Shown one piece after another: positions 23,017 through 31,597 of a stretch of 33,259 nt of DNA (positions within the stretch are counted from its first letter, which is position 1; every line of letters starts with the position of its first letter). The DNA is from Bacteroidales bacterium. Lineage in GTDB: Bacteria; Bacteroidota; Bacteroidia; Bacteroidales; Muribaculaceae. The notes under the pieces are model-generated. The model was not told the origin of the DNA. It saw only the letters and a list, made by a program, of their open reading frames with translations, and searched no databases. The stretch is taken from assembly GCA_030531495.1 (NCBI GenBank), contig JAUNNJ010000020.1:1-33259 (forward strand), in the 5' to 3' direction. A program made the translations under genes and the position numbers.

Positions 23017-24384
23017 ATGAAGAATCTTTCATTAGCAAATATTGCATCTGCCGCTGGCGGTCGCTATGTAGGACCTGCCGAAATGCAATCGTTCGAAGTC
23101 ACAGCCATTGATTCCGACAGCAGAAAAGTGCCGGAAGGCGGTCTGTTTGTTGCCATCAAGGGTGAGCGTGTCGACGGGCACAAGTTTATCGCCCAAGTGA
23201 TTGAAAACGGTGCAGCCGCAGTGCTGTCAGAAGTTGACCTCGGCGAAAAGCCATTCCCCTATGTGCTCGTGGAGTCGACACTGCAAGCAGTGAAAGACAT
23301 TGCTGAATTTTACCTCAAGCAACTCAACATACCGGTGGTGGGCATTGCCGGCAGTGTGGGCAAAACCAGCACCAAGGAAATGACCCACAGCGTGCTTCGC
23401 CAAAAATTCAACGTGCTGAAAACAGAGGGGAATTTCAACAACGAACTCGGACTGCCTCTCACCATATTCCGACTCCGCGATGAGCACGAAATGGCAGTGT
23501 TGGAGATGGGTATCAGCGACTTTGGCGAAATGCACCGTCTTGCAAAAGTGGCACGCCCCAACACAGTGATTATGACCAATATAGGATGCTGTCACCTGGA
23601 GAATCTGATTGATCGCGACGGCATCTTGAAGGCTAAAACCGAAATATTCGACTTCCTCGAACCCGATGCTCACATTATCCTCAATGGCGACGACGACAAA
23701 CTCGCCACCGTCACCGATGTGAAGGGCATCAAACCTGTGATGTTTGGATTCGACTCCAACCACGACTTTTGGGCCGACAATTTGAAGAGCCTCGGGCTGA
23801 AAGGCACCGCTTGCCGAATCCATACGCCAAAGGGCGAATTCGATGTAGTGGTAGGCATGCCCGGACGCCATATGGTCTATAATGCCTTGGCTGGAGCCGC
23901 TGCCGGATTGGCCTATGGCCTCTCGCTTGAGCAAATCAAGGCAGGTATCGAATCCAACGGTTCACTTTCTGGCCGCTTCAATATCATCGACGCCGAGCAC
24001 TACACCATCATTGACGACTGCTACAACGCCAACCCAGTGTCGATGAAGGCATCACTCGAGGTGCTCCAAGATGGCGCAAACCGCCGCGTGGCCATCCTCG
24101 GCGACATGGGTGAATTGGGCGACAACGAAAAGGCACTTCATGCCGAAGTCGGACAATTTGCAGCAGGGTTGAACATCGACGCCATCTATTGCGCAGGACC
24201 TCTTTCTGAGGCAATTAGCGAAGAAGCAAAAAAGAGCGAAACGCCAAAAGACATCCGTCACTTCGCCACTCGCGACGAATTGATGGCGGCACTCCCCGCC
24301 CTTCTCAAGGAAGGCGACACCATTCTTGTGAAGGCATCGCACTTCATGCAATTCCCCGAAATAGTCGCCCAACTCCAAAAATAG
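23017..24384 (+). CDS. murF: UDP-N-acetylmuramoyl-tripeptide--D-alanyl-D-alanine ligase
   Basis: MurF attaches D-Ala-D-Ala to UDP-MurNAc-tripeptide, the last cytoplasmic step of precursor assembly. It has 455 residues. The domains are an N-terminal UDP-binding domain (about 1-95, AIDSDSRKVPEGGLFVAI), the central ATPase with P-loop GIAGSVGKTST (near 110-120) and the following TEGNFNNELGLPLT, MGISDFGEM, then the C-terminal ligase domain with SGRFNII, DDCYNANPVSM and ILGDMGELG. It is directly downstream of ddl. Confidence 0.96.
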   Translation: MKNLSLANIASAAGGRYVGPAEMQSFEVTAIDSDSRKVPEGGLFVAIKGERVDGHKFIAQVIENGAAAVLSEVDLGEKPFPYVLVESTLQAVKDIAEFYLKQLNIPVVGIAGSVGKTSTKEMTHSVLRQKFNVLKTEGNFNNELGLPLTIFRLRDEHEMAVLEMGISDFGEMHRLAKVARPNTVIMTNIGCCHLENLIDRDGILKAKTEIFDFLEPDAHIILNGDDDKLATVTDVKGIKPVMFGFDSNHDFWADNLKSLGLKGTACRIHTPKGEFDVVVGMPGRHMVYNALAGAAAGLAYGLSLEQIKAGIESNGSLSGRFNIIDAEHYTIIDDCYNANPVSMKASLEVLQDGANRRVAILGDMGELGDNEKALHAEVGQFAAGLNIDAIYCAGPLSEAISEEAKKSETPKDIRHFATRDELMAALPALLKEGDTILVKASHFMQFPEIVAQLQK

Positions 24385-24471
24385 TAAAAAGGGACGGTTC
24401 TTCTTTACTAAAAAATACATAACAAAATAATTATCAGCCTACTAAGGCATCAAAAAAAAACAATAGAAGCC

Positions 24472-24624
24472 ATGGGATGTTTAAGAGCACTTTTATGCAT
24501 CATTTTTCCACCGCTTGCCGTGCTTGACAAAGGCTGCGGCTCTGCCTTGCTCGTTTTGGCCCTCACCGTTTGCGGATGGGTGCCGGGCGTGATTGGCGCA
24601 ATCCTTATTTGCAACAAAGAATAA
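24472..24624 (+). CDS. YqaE/Pmp3-family small membrane protein, 50 residues
   Basis: This protein has two membrane helices (about 6-19 and 25-47). It fits the Pmp3/YqaE (UPF0057) family: IIFPPLAVLDKGCGSA, then a second segment ending GWVPGVIGAILIC, matching the family pattern P-P-x-x-V followed by G-x-x-P-G-x-x-x-A. Members are stress-related proteolipids whose exact role is unclear. Length and topology are normal. The ATG follows an A-rich, GAAGCC-containing stretch. Unusually, after its stop codon the same frame stays open into a dockerin-like tail (24625-24753). Confidence 0.8.
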   Translation: MGCLRALLCIIFPPLAVLDKGCGSALLVLALTVCGWVPGVIGAILICNKE

Positions 24625-24753
24625 CGCTCTTCTCACAAGATTCTCGGCACAGCTGATTATGCCACTTCGCTCTGCGATGTCGACGCCAACGGCACCATCA
24701 ATGTGAGCGACGTCACCGCCCTCATCAACATGATTCTCGCCTCAGCAGAATAA
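24625..24753 (+). pseudogene. Dockerin type I-like C-terminal remnant
   Basis: The frame immediately after the YqaE stop encodes 42 residues including CDVDANGTINVSDVTALIN and MIL, ending at a stop. This is the Ca-binding dockerin-like repeat (D-x-N-G-x-I-N-x-x-D-V-x-x-L-I-N) seen at the C-terminus of many secreted Bacteroidales proteins. There is no start codon and no body of a secreted protein, so it is a leftover of a deleted gene. Confidence 0.65.
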
Positions 24754-24781
24754 TCCAGCATTAAATAACCAACACCATAAA

Positions 24782-24817
24782 GGCTACATCCGTCTACTTT
24801 GGGATGCAGCTTTTTTT
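24782..24817 (+). terminator. Rho-independent terminator after the dockerin remnant
   Basis: GGCTACATCC (24782-24791) pairs with GGGATGCAGC (24801-24810) with one mismatch, and seven T residues follow (24811-24817). It would have served the lost secreted-protein gene and now ends the murF/YqaE transcription. Confidence 0.7.
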
Positions 24818-25118
24818 ACCCCACCCCACAGCCTCCAAAACAAAAATCTCCATCCATAACAAGATTACGAAACGCCTCGTTCAAACGGTAATTGTTACCT
24901 TTAAGTTAGAGAGTGTGGATGAAGAAGCATTTATAAAGACAACAGAATATCTGAAGACAGAAGGTGAAAAGTTAGGAGATATGAAAATAATAAATTCGTT
25001 TGGAGCCTTCGTAGACTTAAGTCGAAGAGAAAAAAGGCTGCAAAATCGGACCAAAATATGGGATTTTTTTCATATCTTTGCACATTAATATATCACGAAA
25101 TAAAAAAAAGCTTTTTTT
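24818..25118 (+). other. Region before ileS; no convincing gene
   Basis: An open frame of 94 codons (24804-25088) begins inside the terminator and runs through the ileS promoter. It is unlikely to be expressed as such, though its middle part (VTFKLESVDEEAFIKTTEYL) is protein-like and may be a remnant. The useful signal is the TATCTTTG box at 25073-25080. Confidence 0.5.
25073..25080 (+). promoter_or_regulatory. -7 box of ileS (TATCTTTG)
   Basis: This is an exact TAnnTTTG match 38 nt before the ileS ATG, which gives a short leader and leaves no room for a T-box or similar riboswitch. Confidence 0.65.
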
Positions 25119-28100
25119 ATGAAGTTTAGAGAATATAGCAAACTGAATCTTTCCGACGTCAACAAAGACGTGCTGAAACTCTGGGAACAAGAAAATGTGT
25201 TCGCCAAGAGTATCGAAGAGCGTGAAGGCGCTCCCACTTTTGTATTCTATGAAGGACCTCCTTCAGCTAACGGTATGCCTGGTATCCACCACGTGCTTGC
25301 CCGCACCATTAAAGACATCGTGTGCCGCTACAAGACCATGAACGGCCACAAGGTGATGCGCAAGGCTGGTTGGGACACTCACGGTCTGCCAGTGGAATTG
25401 GGCGTAGAGAAGGCTCTCGGCATCAAGAAAGAAGACATCGGCAAAAAGATTTCAGTCGACGAATATAACGCAGCCTGCCGCAAGGAGGTGATGAAATACA
25501 CCAAGGAATGGACCGACCTCACTAACAAGATGGGGTACTGGGTAGACCTCGACAATCCTTACATCACCTACAAAAACAGCTATATCGAAACCCTTTGGTG
25601 GCTTCTCAAGCAACTCCACGGAAAGGGTCTCCTTTACAAGGGCTACACTATTCAGCCTTATTCTCCTGCTGCCGGCACTGGTTTGAGCAGTCACGAATTG
25701 AACCAGCCAGGTTGCTATCGCGATGTGAAGGACCAAACCGTTACCGCCCAGTTCACCGTCAAGAAAGACGACAACAAGGTGGTAGCCGACATCTTGAGCA
25801 AAGTTGACGCCGGTTTCGAAAACCTCTGCATCATCGCTTGGACCACAACCCCTTGGACTTTGCCTTCCAACACTGCACTCTGCGTGGGTCCAAAAATCGA
25901 CTATGTGGCAGTGGAAAGCTACAACCCATACACTGGCAAGCCTGCCACCTACATCATGGCAAAGGCTCGCCTCAATGCCTATTTCGCTGCTGAAGGTGCA
26001 GAACTCGCACTTGATGCCTACAAGCAAGGCGACAAGGTGGTTCCTTACAAGGTGATTGCAGAATTCACAGGTGCAGAACTCGTGGGCATGAAGTACGAAC
26101 AACTCTTCCCTTGGGTGAAGCCTGTTGACAAAATCGACGGTGAAATCGTGGGCAACGACAATGGTTTCCGCGTAATCCCTGGCGACTATGTGACCACCGA
26201 CGACGGTACCGGTATCGTTCACATCGCGCCTACATTCGGTGCCGACGACGCCAATGTGGCTCGCGCTGCTGGCATTCCATCGCTCTTTATGATCAACAAG
26301 AAGATGGAAACTCGCCCAATGGTCGACTTTGAAGGACGCTACTTCACCTTCGAAGACCTCGACGACGACTTCGTGAAAAATTTCGTGAATATTGAAGTCT
26401 ACAAAGAATACGCAGGCGCTTATGTAAAGAACGCCTACGACCCAAAATACACTGTCGACGGACGCTTCGACGAAAAGGCTGCTGCCAAGGATGAAGACCT
26501 CAACATCTACATCTGCATCCGCATGAAGCAAGACGGCACCGCTTTCAAGATGGAGAAGCACACGCACAACTACCCACACTGTTGGCGTACAGACAAGCCT
26601 ATCCTCTACTACCCTCTCGACAGTTGGTTCATTCGCTCTACCGCTTGCCGCGACCGCATGGTGGAACTCAACAAGACCATCAAGTGGAAACCAGAACACA
26701 CTGGCACCGGACGCTTTGGCAAGTGGCTTGAAAACCTCAACGACTGGAACTTGAGCCGTAGCCGCTATTGGGGCACTCCTCTTCCAATCTGGCGCAACGC
26801 CGACACCCACGAAGAAATCTGTATCGGCAGCGTAGAAGAACTCTACAACGAGATGGAAAAGGCTGTAGCAGCAGGTGTGATGGCTGAAAATCCTTGGAAA
26901 AAGGCTGGTTTCGTGGTTGGTGACTATAGCGATGAAAACTACGAAAAAATCGACCTCCACCGCCCATACGTAGACGACATCGTGCTGGTGAGCGAAAGCG
27001 GTCAACCAATGAAGCGCGAGCTCGACCTCATCGATGTATGGTTTGACAGCGGCGCAATGCCATACGCACAACTCCACTATCCATTCGAAAATAAAGACCT
27101 CGTAGACAGTGGCAGTTTCTATCCTGCCGACTTCATCGCTGAAGGTCAAGACCAAACCCGTGGCTGGTTCTTCACCCTCCACGCAATCGCCACTATGGTA
27201 TTCGACAGTGTGGCTTACAAGAGTGTGATTTCAAACGGCTTGGTACTCGACAAGAACGGTAACAAGATGAGTAAGCGTCTGGGCAATGCCGTCGACCCAT
27301 TCATGGCTATCGAAAAATATGGTACCGACCCTATCCGCTGGTATATGATTAGCAACTCTTCTCCTTGGGACAACCTGAAGTTTGACCAAGCAGGCGTGGA
27401 AGAAGTGTCGGGTAGCAAGTTCTTCGGCAAACTCCACAACACTTATTCATTCTTCGCACTCTATGCTAATCTCTGCGATTTCGATTTCACCGCACCTCAA
27501 GTGCCATTGGCTGAACGCCCAGAAATCGACCGCTGGATTATCTCTGTGCTCAATTCTCTCGTGAAAGATGTAACATTCGATATCGAAGACTACGAACTCA
27601 CCAAGGCGGCTCGCGCTATCAGCGAATTCGTGGTCGACAACCTCAGCAACTGGTATGTTCGCCTCAACCGCTCTCGCTTCTGGGACGGCGACTTGGCTGC
27701 CAACCAAACGCTCTACACTTGCCTCAAGACTGTGGCGATGCTGATGGCTCCTATCGCGCCATTCTATGCCGACATGCTCTATCGCGACCTCACTGGCAGC
27801 GAAACATCAGTTCACCTGGCTATGTATCCAAAGGTTGACGAAGCCGCTATCGACGCAAAACTCGAAAAGCGAATGGCCATCGCACAGCAAATCACCTCTA
27901 TGGTGCTTTCACTCCGCCGCAAGAAAAACTTGAAGGTGAAGCAGCCACTCACCGCTATCATGGTGCCAGTGCTCGACGACAACCAAAAGCAAGACATCGA
28001 AGCCGTGGCCGACCTCATCATGGGTGAAGTGAATGTGAAAGGCATCAACTATGTGGGTGGCGACGCTGGCATCCTCGTGAAGCGCATCAAACCCGACTTC

Positions 28101-28601
28101 AAGAAACTTGGCCCTAAGTTTGGCAAAAACATGAAGGCTGCTGCACAAGCACTCACCACACTCGAACAAGCACAAATCGCACAATTCGAGAAAGAAGGAA
28201 AAATCGTTCTCAATCTCGGTGGCGAAGAGGCTGTTGTGGAATTGGCAGATGTGGAAGTAATCAGCGAAGACATTCCTGGATGGCTCGTGGCTAACGAAGG
28301 CAACATCACTGTGGCACTCGACATCACCATCACCGACGACCTCCGCAAGGAAGGTATCGCCCGCGAATTAGTGAACCGCATCCAAAACGTGCGTAAGAGC
28401 AAAGATTTCAACATCACCGACCGTATCGTGGTGAAAATCACGCCCGACGAACACGTCAACGATGCTGTGGTCCAATTCAAGGACTACATTGCAAAACAAG
28501 TGCTTGCTGTCGCTATCGAATTGACCCCTGTTGAAGGCGCTGAGGTTATCGCCGTCGACATGGACGAATACGAATTGCAAATCACTGTCGAAAAGGCCTA
28601 A
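25119..28601 (+). CDS. ileS: Isoleucyl-tRNA synthetase, long (IleRS2-like) form with GIHH signature
   Basis: This class I synthetase charges tRNA-Ile and edits valine. Its 1160 residues are the length of the eukaryote-like IleRS2 group; the common bacterial form is about 940. The active-site signature, normally HxGH, reads G55-I56-H57-H58 (PPSANGMPGIHHVL). The codons GGT ATC CAC CAC are unambiguous. The second signature is intact: K716-M-S-K-R720 (GNKMSKRLGN). The editing domain is present (TTPWTLPSNTAL, GDYVTTDDGTGIVHIAPTFG). An anticodon-binding helical domain and a long C-terminal extension follow. A TATCTTTG promoter lies 38 nt upstream. dksA, lspA and a lipoprotein gene follow downstream. 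Confidence 0.96.
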   Translation: MKFREYSKLNLSDVNKDVLKLWEQENVFAKSIEEREGAPTFVFYEGPPSANGMPGIHHVLARTIKDIVCRYKTMNGHKVMRKAGWDTHGLPVELGVEKALGIKKEDIGKKISVDEYNAACRKEVMKYTKEWTDLTNKMGYWVDLDNPYITYKNSYIETLWWLLKQLHGKGLLYKGYTIQPYSPAAGTGLSSHELNQPGCYRDVKDQTVTAQFTVKKDDNKVVADILSKVDAGFENLCIIAWTTTPWTLPSNTALCVGPKIDYVAVESYNPYTGKPATYIMAKARLNAYFAAEGAELALDAYKQGDKVVPYKVIAEFTGAELVGMKYEQLFPWVKPVDKIDGEIVGNDNGFRVIPGDYVTTDDGTGIVHIAPTFGADDANVARAAGIPSLFMINKKMETRPMVDFEGRYFTFEDLDDDFVKNFVNIEVYKEYAGAYVKNAYDPKYTVDGRFDEKAAAKDEDLNIYICIRMKQDGTAFKMEKHTHNYPHCWRTDKPILYYPLDSWFIRSTACRDRMVELNKTIKWKPEHTGTGRFGKWLENLNDWNLSRSRYWGTPLPIWRNADTHEEICIGSVEELYNEMEKAVAAGVMAENPWKKAGFVVGDYSDENYEKIDLHRPYVDDIVLVSESGQPMKRELDLIDVWFDSGAMPYAQLHYPFENKDLVDSGSFYPADFIAEGQDQTRGWFFTLHAIATMVFDSVAYKSVISNGLVLDKNGNKMSKRLGNAVDPFMAIEKYGTDPIRWYMISNSSPWDNLKFDQAGVEEVSGSKFFGKLHNTYSFFALYANLCDFDFTAPQVPLAERPEIDRWIISVLNSLVKDVTFDIEDYELTKAARAISEFVVDNLSNWYVRLNRSRFWDGDLAANQTLYTCLKTVAMLMAPIAPFYADMLYRDLTGSETSVHLAMYPKVDEAAIDAKLEKRMAIAQQITSMVLSLRRKKNLKVKQPLTAIMVPVLDDNQKQDIEAVADLIMGEVNVKGINYVGGDAGILVKRIKPDFKKLGPKFGKNMKAAAQALTTLEQAQIAQFEKEGKIVLNLGGEEAVVELADVEVISEDIPGWLVANEGNITVALDITITDDLRKEGIARELVNRIQNVRKSKDFNITDRIVVKITPDEHVNDAVVQFKDYIAKQVLAVAIELTPVEGAEVIAVDMDEYELQITVEKA

Positions 28602-28621
28602 TCCCTCTTTGGGATTAAGCC
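28595..28621 (+). terminator. Hairpin overlapping the ileS stop codon
   Basis: GGCCTAATCCC (28595-28605) and GGGATTAAGCC (28611-28621) pair over 11 positions with one mismatch around a 5-nt loop. The ileS stop codon (28599-28601) is within the stem. No T-tract follows, so it may attenuate transcription or protect the ileS 3' end and need not fully terminate before dksA. Confidence 0.45.
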
Positions 28622-28663
28622 TTATCGGCTATTCCTCAAATATATAAAAGAAAGGATATCATC

Positions 28664-29050
28664 ATGAATGAATCTCCTGAAAAAGTAAGATACTCCGACG
28701 AGGAGTTGCAAGAATTCAAACAATTGATTCTTGACAAAATTGAGGTGGCCAAGCAAAACTACGACCATCTTATGGGCACAATCCAAAAAGATGAAAGTGC
28801 TCCAGGTGTAAAGGCTCTTGAAGATGGTGCTGCAACCATGAGCAAAGAGCACGCCAGCGAAAATGCTGAGCGTCAAATGATGTTTATCAAAAAACTACAG
28901 GGTGCCCTTGTGCGCATTGAGCAGAAGACCTATGGTGTTTGCCGTGTCACAGGTAAGCTAATCCCAAAAGGAAGATTAATGGCTGTGCCTCACACCACCC
29001 TTTCTGTAGAAGGAAAGGAAATTGAGGCCAAACAAAAAAAGAGAAGGTAA
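28664..29050 (+). CDS. TraR/DksA-family transcription regulator, cysteine-poor
   Basis: This DksA-like protein would enter the secondary channel of RNA polymerase and adjust promoter response. It has 128 residues. A coiled-coil N-terminal half (about 14-85) is followed by the globular C-terminal motif YGVCRVTGKLIPKGRLMAVP. The canonical zinc finger has four Cys (C-x2-C-x17-C-x2-C). Here only Cys93 remains, Thr96 takes the second place, and no later Cys exists, so zinc binding is unlikely. Related Bacteroidota proteins are often of this type. It lies between ileS and lspA, with only 3 nt to lspA. Confidence 0.88.
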   Translation: MNESPEKVRYSDEELQEFKQLILDKIEVAKQNYDHLMGTIQKDESAPGVKALEDGAATMSKEHASENAERQMMFIKKLQGALVRIEQKTYGVCRVTGKLIPKGRLMAVPHTTLSVEGKEIEAKQKKRR

Positions 29051-29053
29051 ATA

Positions 29054-29713
29054 GTGAATAACCAACATATTTCAAAAGGATGGATTGCCGCTATCATCAT
29101 AGTGGCAGTGGTAATTATCGACCAAGCCCTCAAGATTTGGGTAAAGTGCAACTTCACCCTCTATGAAGACTATCGCATCACCGATTGGTTCATTCTCCGT
29201 TTTGTGGAAAACAACGGTATGGCGTTCGGTATGGAATGGGGACCTAAGCTGTTCCTCACTTGGTTCCGAATTATAGCCGTAGGGCTTTTGATTTACTACA
29301 TCACCCGATTGTGTAAGAAACCCACTATTCCCGTTGGATTCTTGGCTTGCATTTCGCTTATCACTGCCGGCGCACTCGGCAATGTCATCGACTGCATTGC
29401 CTATGGACAGATTTTCAACGAGTCAACACCCGTCAGTGTAGCGCAAATGTTCCCGCCAGAAGGCTATGCGAGCATTTTCAACGGGCGTGTAGTGGATATG
29501 TTCTACTTCCCGCTCTTCACCTGGCCCGACTGGGTGCCTCTGGTCGGCGGTACAGAATTCTTCCAACCCGTATTCAACTTTGCCGACGCATGCCTGTCGG
29601 TAAGTGTGTTTGTGCTCGTTTGCTTCTACAGCAAGCATCTTGTTGCTGACGACGAGGAAAAAGGCGAGGAACAAAAGAAAGAAGAAGCAGCAGAAGAAGT
29701 GAAAGAAGAATAA
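29054..29713 (+). CDS. lspA: Lipoprotein signal peptidase (SPase II)
   Basis: LspA cleaves the signal peptide of prolipoproteins at the inner membrane. It has 219 residues, longer than the E. coli enzyme because of a periplasmic insertion (about 119-143) and a charged C-terminal tail rich in Glu and Lys. Four membrane helices can be traced. Conserved motifs are VENNGMAFG (51-59), GALGNVID (106-113) and the catalytic aspartates Asp148 in GRVVDMFYF and Asp178 in FNFADACLS. It uses GTG as start codon, 3 nt after dksA. The next gene encodes a lipoprotein. Confidence 0.94.
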   Translation: MNNQHISKGWIAAIIIVAVVIIDQALKIWVKCNFTLYEDYRITDWFILRFVENNGMAFGMEWGPKLFLTWFRIIAVGLLIYYITRLCKKPTIPVGFLACISLITAGALGNVIDCIAYGQIFNESTPVSVAQMFPPEGYASIFNGRVVDMFYFPLFTWPDWVPLVGGTEFFQPVFNFADACLSVSVFVLVCFYSKHLVADDEEKGEEQKKEEAAEEVKEE

Positions 29714-29740
29714 TAACAAGATATTTTCAAACGCATTTAG

Positions 29741-30724
29741 ATGAAATCAAAACTCCTTATATTAATCGCTATGGCTGCCGTGCTCCTGTCGGGGTGCGAC
29801 AAGGCTCCCGACGGCGTTATCAAGGAAAGTGATATGGCTGATTTCCTCTACGACCTGTATCGATTGGAGGCCATTATCGACATGAATCCGGATGCGTTCC
29901 CTTCCGACTCGCTAAAACGCGTAGCAAAACAGTCGCTCTTTAAAAAGCACGGCATCACCCAAGCCGACTACGATTCTTCACTTGTGTGGTACGCCACCAA
30001 TTTTGAGGCCTACAGCACCGTGCACAAAAAAGTGATTATGCGCCTGAATGAGGACAAGAAGTATTTGGCATCAGAAATGGCAACAGGTCCACAAGAGCGT
30101 AAAACCGACAACGCCAACCAGCAACAGCGCAAAATGTATGATGCAAAGGGCGACACAGCCGACATATGGAACGACTGCCGCTCGCTGATGCTCACTGCTG
30201 GTTTGAAACGTGGCTATTTCACATTCGACTACGAGCCTGATGGCGAACACCGAAAAGGCGACCGTTATATGTTGAGCATGAAAATGCTCAGTTTCAACAA
30301 CACCTTCGGGTTGATGCTGGCTGTTGAGTATTCCGACGGCAGTGTGGCTATTACGAATCGCAATGCATCGATGGACTCGTGGGCAGAACTTGCTCTGCAA
30401 ACCGACTCCACCCGCAATGTGCGACGCATTTTCGGATATATCAACTACAATATCAACAGTGCGTCGACCATCACCTTTGTCGACAGCATCGCATTGCTGC
30501 GCACTCACCTCGACCGAAAATTGTATCCAAACATCAATGCACAGAAATTCATCAGCCGCAACCAAAATATAACATCGGGCGCTAAAGGTTCTTCGCAGAA
30601 TCCCCCGGCAAAGAAAGGTGGACCCGAAAGCGTGAAGCCTACCGATAAAAAACTGTATGCGCCCAAACCGGGTGTGAACAAAAGTGGCGTCGTGCATCGC
30701 ACACCCTTACCTGTGACAAAGTAA
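29741..30724 (+). CDS. Lipoprotein with DUF4296-like domain
   Basis: This protein of 327 residues has a lipoprotein signal peptide with lipobox LLSGC and the acylated Cys at 19. The N-terminal region (about 22-110), starting PDGVIKESDMADFLYDLYRLEA and including KHGITQADYDSSLVWY, fits the DUF4296 family found only in Bacteroidota. The remainder looks beta-rich and is followed by a Pro/Lys-rich low-complexity C-terminus (about 280-327). The function is unknown. It lies 27 nt after lspA, whose enzyme would process it, an arrangement I recall as common in Bacteroidales. Confidence 0.85.
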   Translation: MKSKLLILIAMAAVLLSGCDKAPDGVIKESDMADFLYDLYRLEAIIDMNPDAFPSDSLKRVAKQSLFKKHGITQADYDSSLVWYATNFEAYSTVHKKVIMRLNEDKKYLASEMATGPQERKTDNANQQQRKMYDAKGDTADIWNDCRSLMLTAGLKRGYFTFDYEPDGEHRKGDRYMLSMKMLSFNNTFGLMLAVEYSDGSVAITNRNASMDSWAELALQTDSTRNVRRIFGYINYNINSASTITFVDSIALLRTHLDRKLYPNINAQKFISRNQNITSGAKGSSQNPPAKKGGPESVKPTDKKLYAPKPGVNKSGVVHRTPLPVTK

Positions 30725-30802
30725 ATTGGTGTACCCGCGAACAATTTTGGTCAAAAATTCGGCAAATTCACATTTGTTTTTCACATTATAATATAGATAC
30801 AC

Positions 30803-30810
30803 TATATTTG
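30803..30810 (+). promoter_or_regulatory. -7 box of mlaE-mlaF (TATATTTG)
   Basis: This is an exact TAnnTTTG match 22 nt before the mlaE ATG. A TTTG at 30773-30776 is somewhat further upstream than the usual -33. Confidence 0.6.
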
Positions 30811-30832
30811 CAGAAAGCAATAAAAGATATAT

Positions 30833-31579
30833 ATGTTTTTTACTAAAGGATTAGAAGCGTTTGGCAACTATTGCACCCTGATGTGGCGCAGTTTTGGTGT
30901 GCCAGAAAGATGGAAGGAGTTCTTCCGCCGCTACCTCAACGAAATATCTAAGCTGGGTATTGATTCTATCCCGCTTATCCTCATCGTGTCGCTCTTTATT
31001 GGATGCTTGTGCACTATCCTCATCAAGCTCAACATGCAGAGCCCACTTCTCCCCCGCTACACCGTGGGATTCTCCACCCGCGAAATCATTCTGCTGGAAT
31101 TTTCTTCTTCCATCCTTTGCTTGATTCTTTCGGGTAAAATCGGGTCAAATATCGCTTCCGAAATCGGCACCATGCGTGTGACAGAGCAAATCGACGCACT
31201 CGACATTATGGGTGTCAACTCTGCCAACTATCTGATTATGCCTAAGATTCTGGGATTGGTTACCATTCTTCCTTTCCTTGTGATTATCACCATGGTCACC
31301 GCCATGTTTGGCGGCTGGGCTGTGTGCTACACCGGCATCCTCGACCCCGACACCTATATTTATGGTATCCAGACCGACTTCGTTGAGTTCGACGTTTGGT
31401 TTGCCCTCATCAAGTCGCTGGTATTCGGATTTGTGATTTCAAGCATCTCTGCCTACTATGGCTACACCGTGAAAGGTGGCTCGGTGGAAGTGGGTAAAGC
31501 CAGTACCGATGCCGTGGTGATGAGCAACATTATGATTCTCATCACCGACATTGTGCTCACTAAACTTTTATTGATGTAA
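30833..31579 (+). CDS. mlaE: MlaE-family ABC transporter permease
   Basis: This is the inner-membrane permease of the MCE-type phospholipid transport system that maintains outer-membrane lipid asymmetry. It has 248 residues. Five to six hydrophobic segments are present. The family-specific stretch GSNIASEIGTMRVTEQIDALDIMGV (about 104-128) contains the conserved E-I-G-T-M-x-V-x-E-Q-I-D-A-L core. A C-terminal TDAVVMSNIMILITD also matches. The ATPase gene follows after 18 nt. No MCE-domain (mlaD) gene is seen within the window. Confidence 0.93.
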   Translation: MFFTKGLEAFGNYCTLMWRSFGVPERWKEFFRRYLNEISKLGIDSIPLILIVSLFIGCLCTILIKLNMQSPLLPRYTVGFSTREIILLEFSSSILCLILSGKIGSNIASEIGTMRVTEQIDALDIMGVNSANYLIMPKILGLVTILPFLVIITMVTAMFGGWAVCYTGILDPDTYIYGIQTDFVEFDVWFALIKSLVFGFVISSISAYYGYTVKGGSVEVGKASTDAVVMSNIMILITDIVLTKLLLM

Positions 31580-31597
31580 TCAGAGAGGAGAAGTATT

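Noticed and set aside
24804-25088. 94-codon frame before ileS
   Set aside because: It starts inside a terminator, ends on the ileS promoter and has no family resemblance. It is at most a decayed fragment.
25452-27182. 576-codon open frame antisense to ileS
   Set aside because: It is fully covered by the conserved ileS frame. Long antisense frames arise from the codon bias of highly expressed genes. The translation shows no domain.
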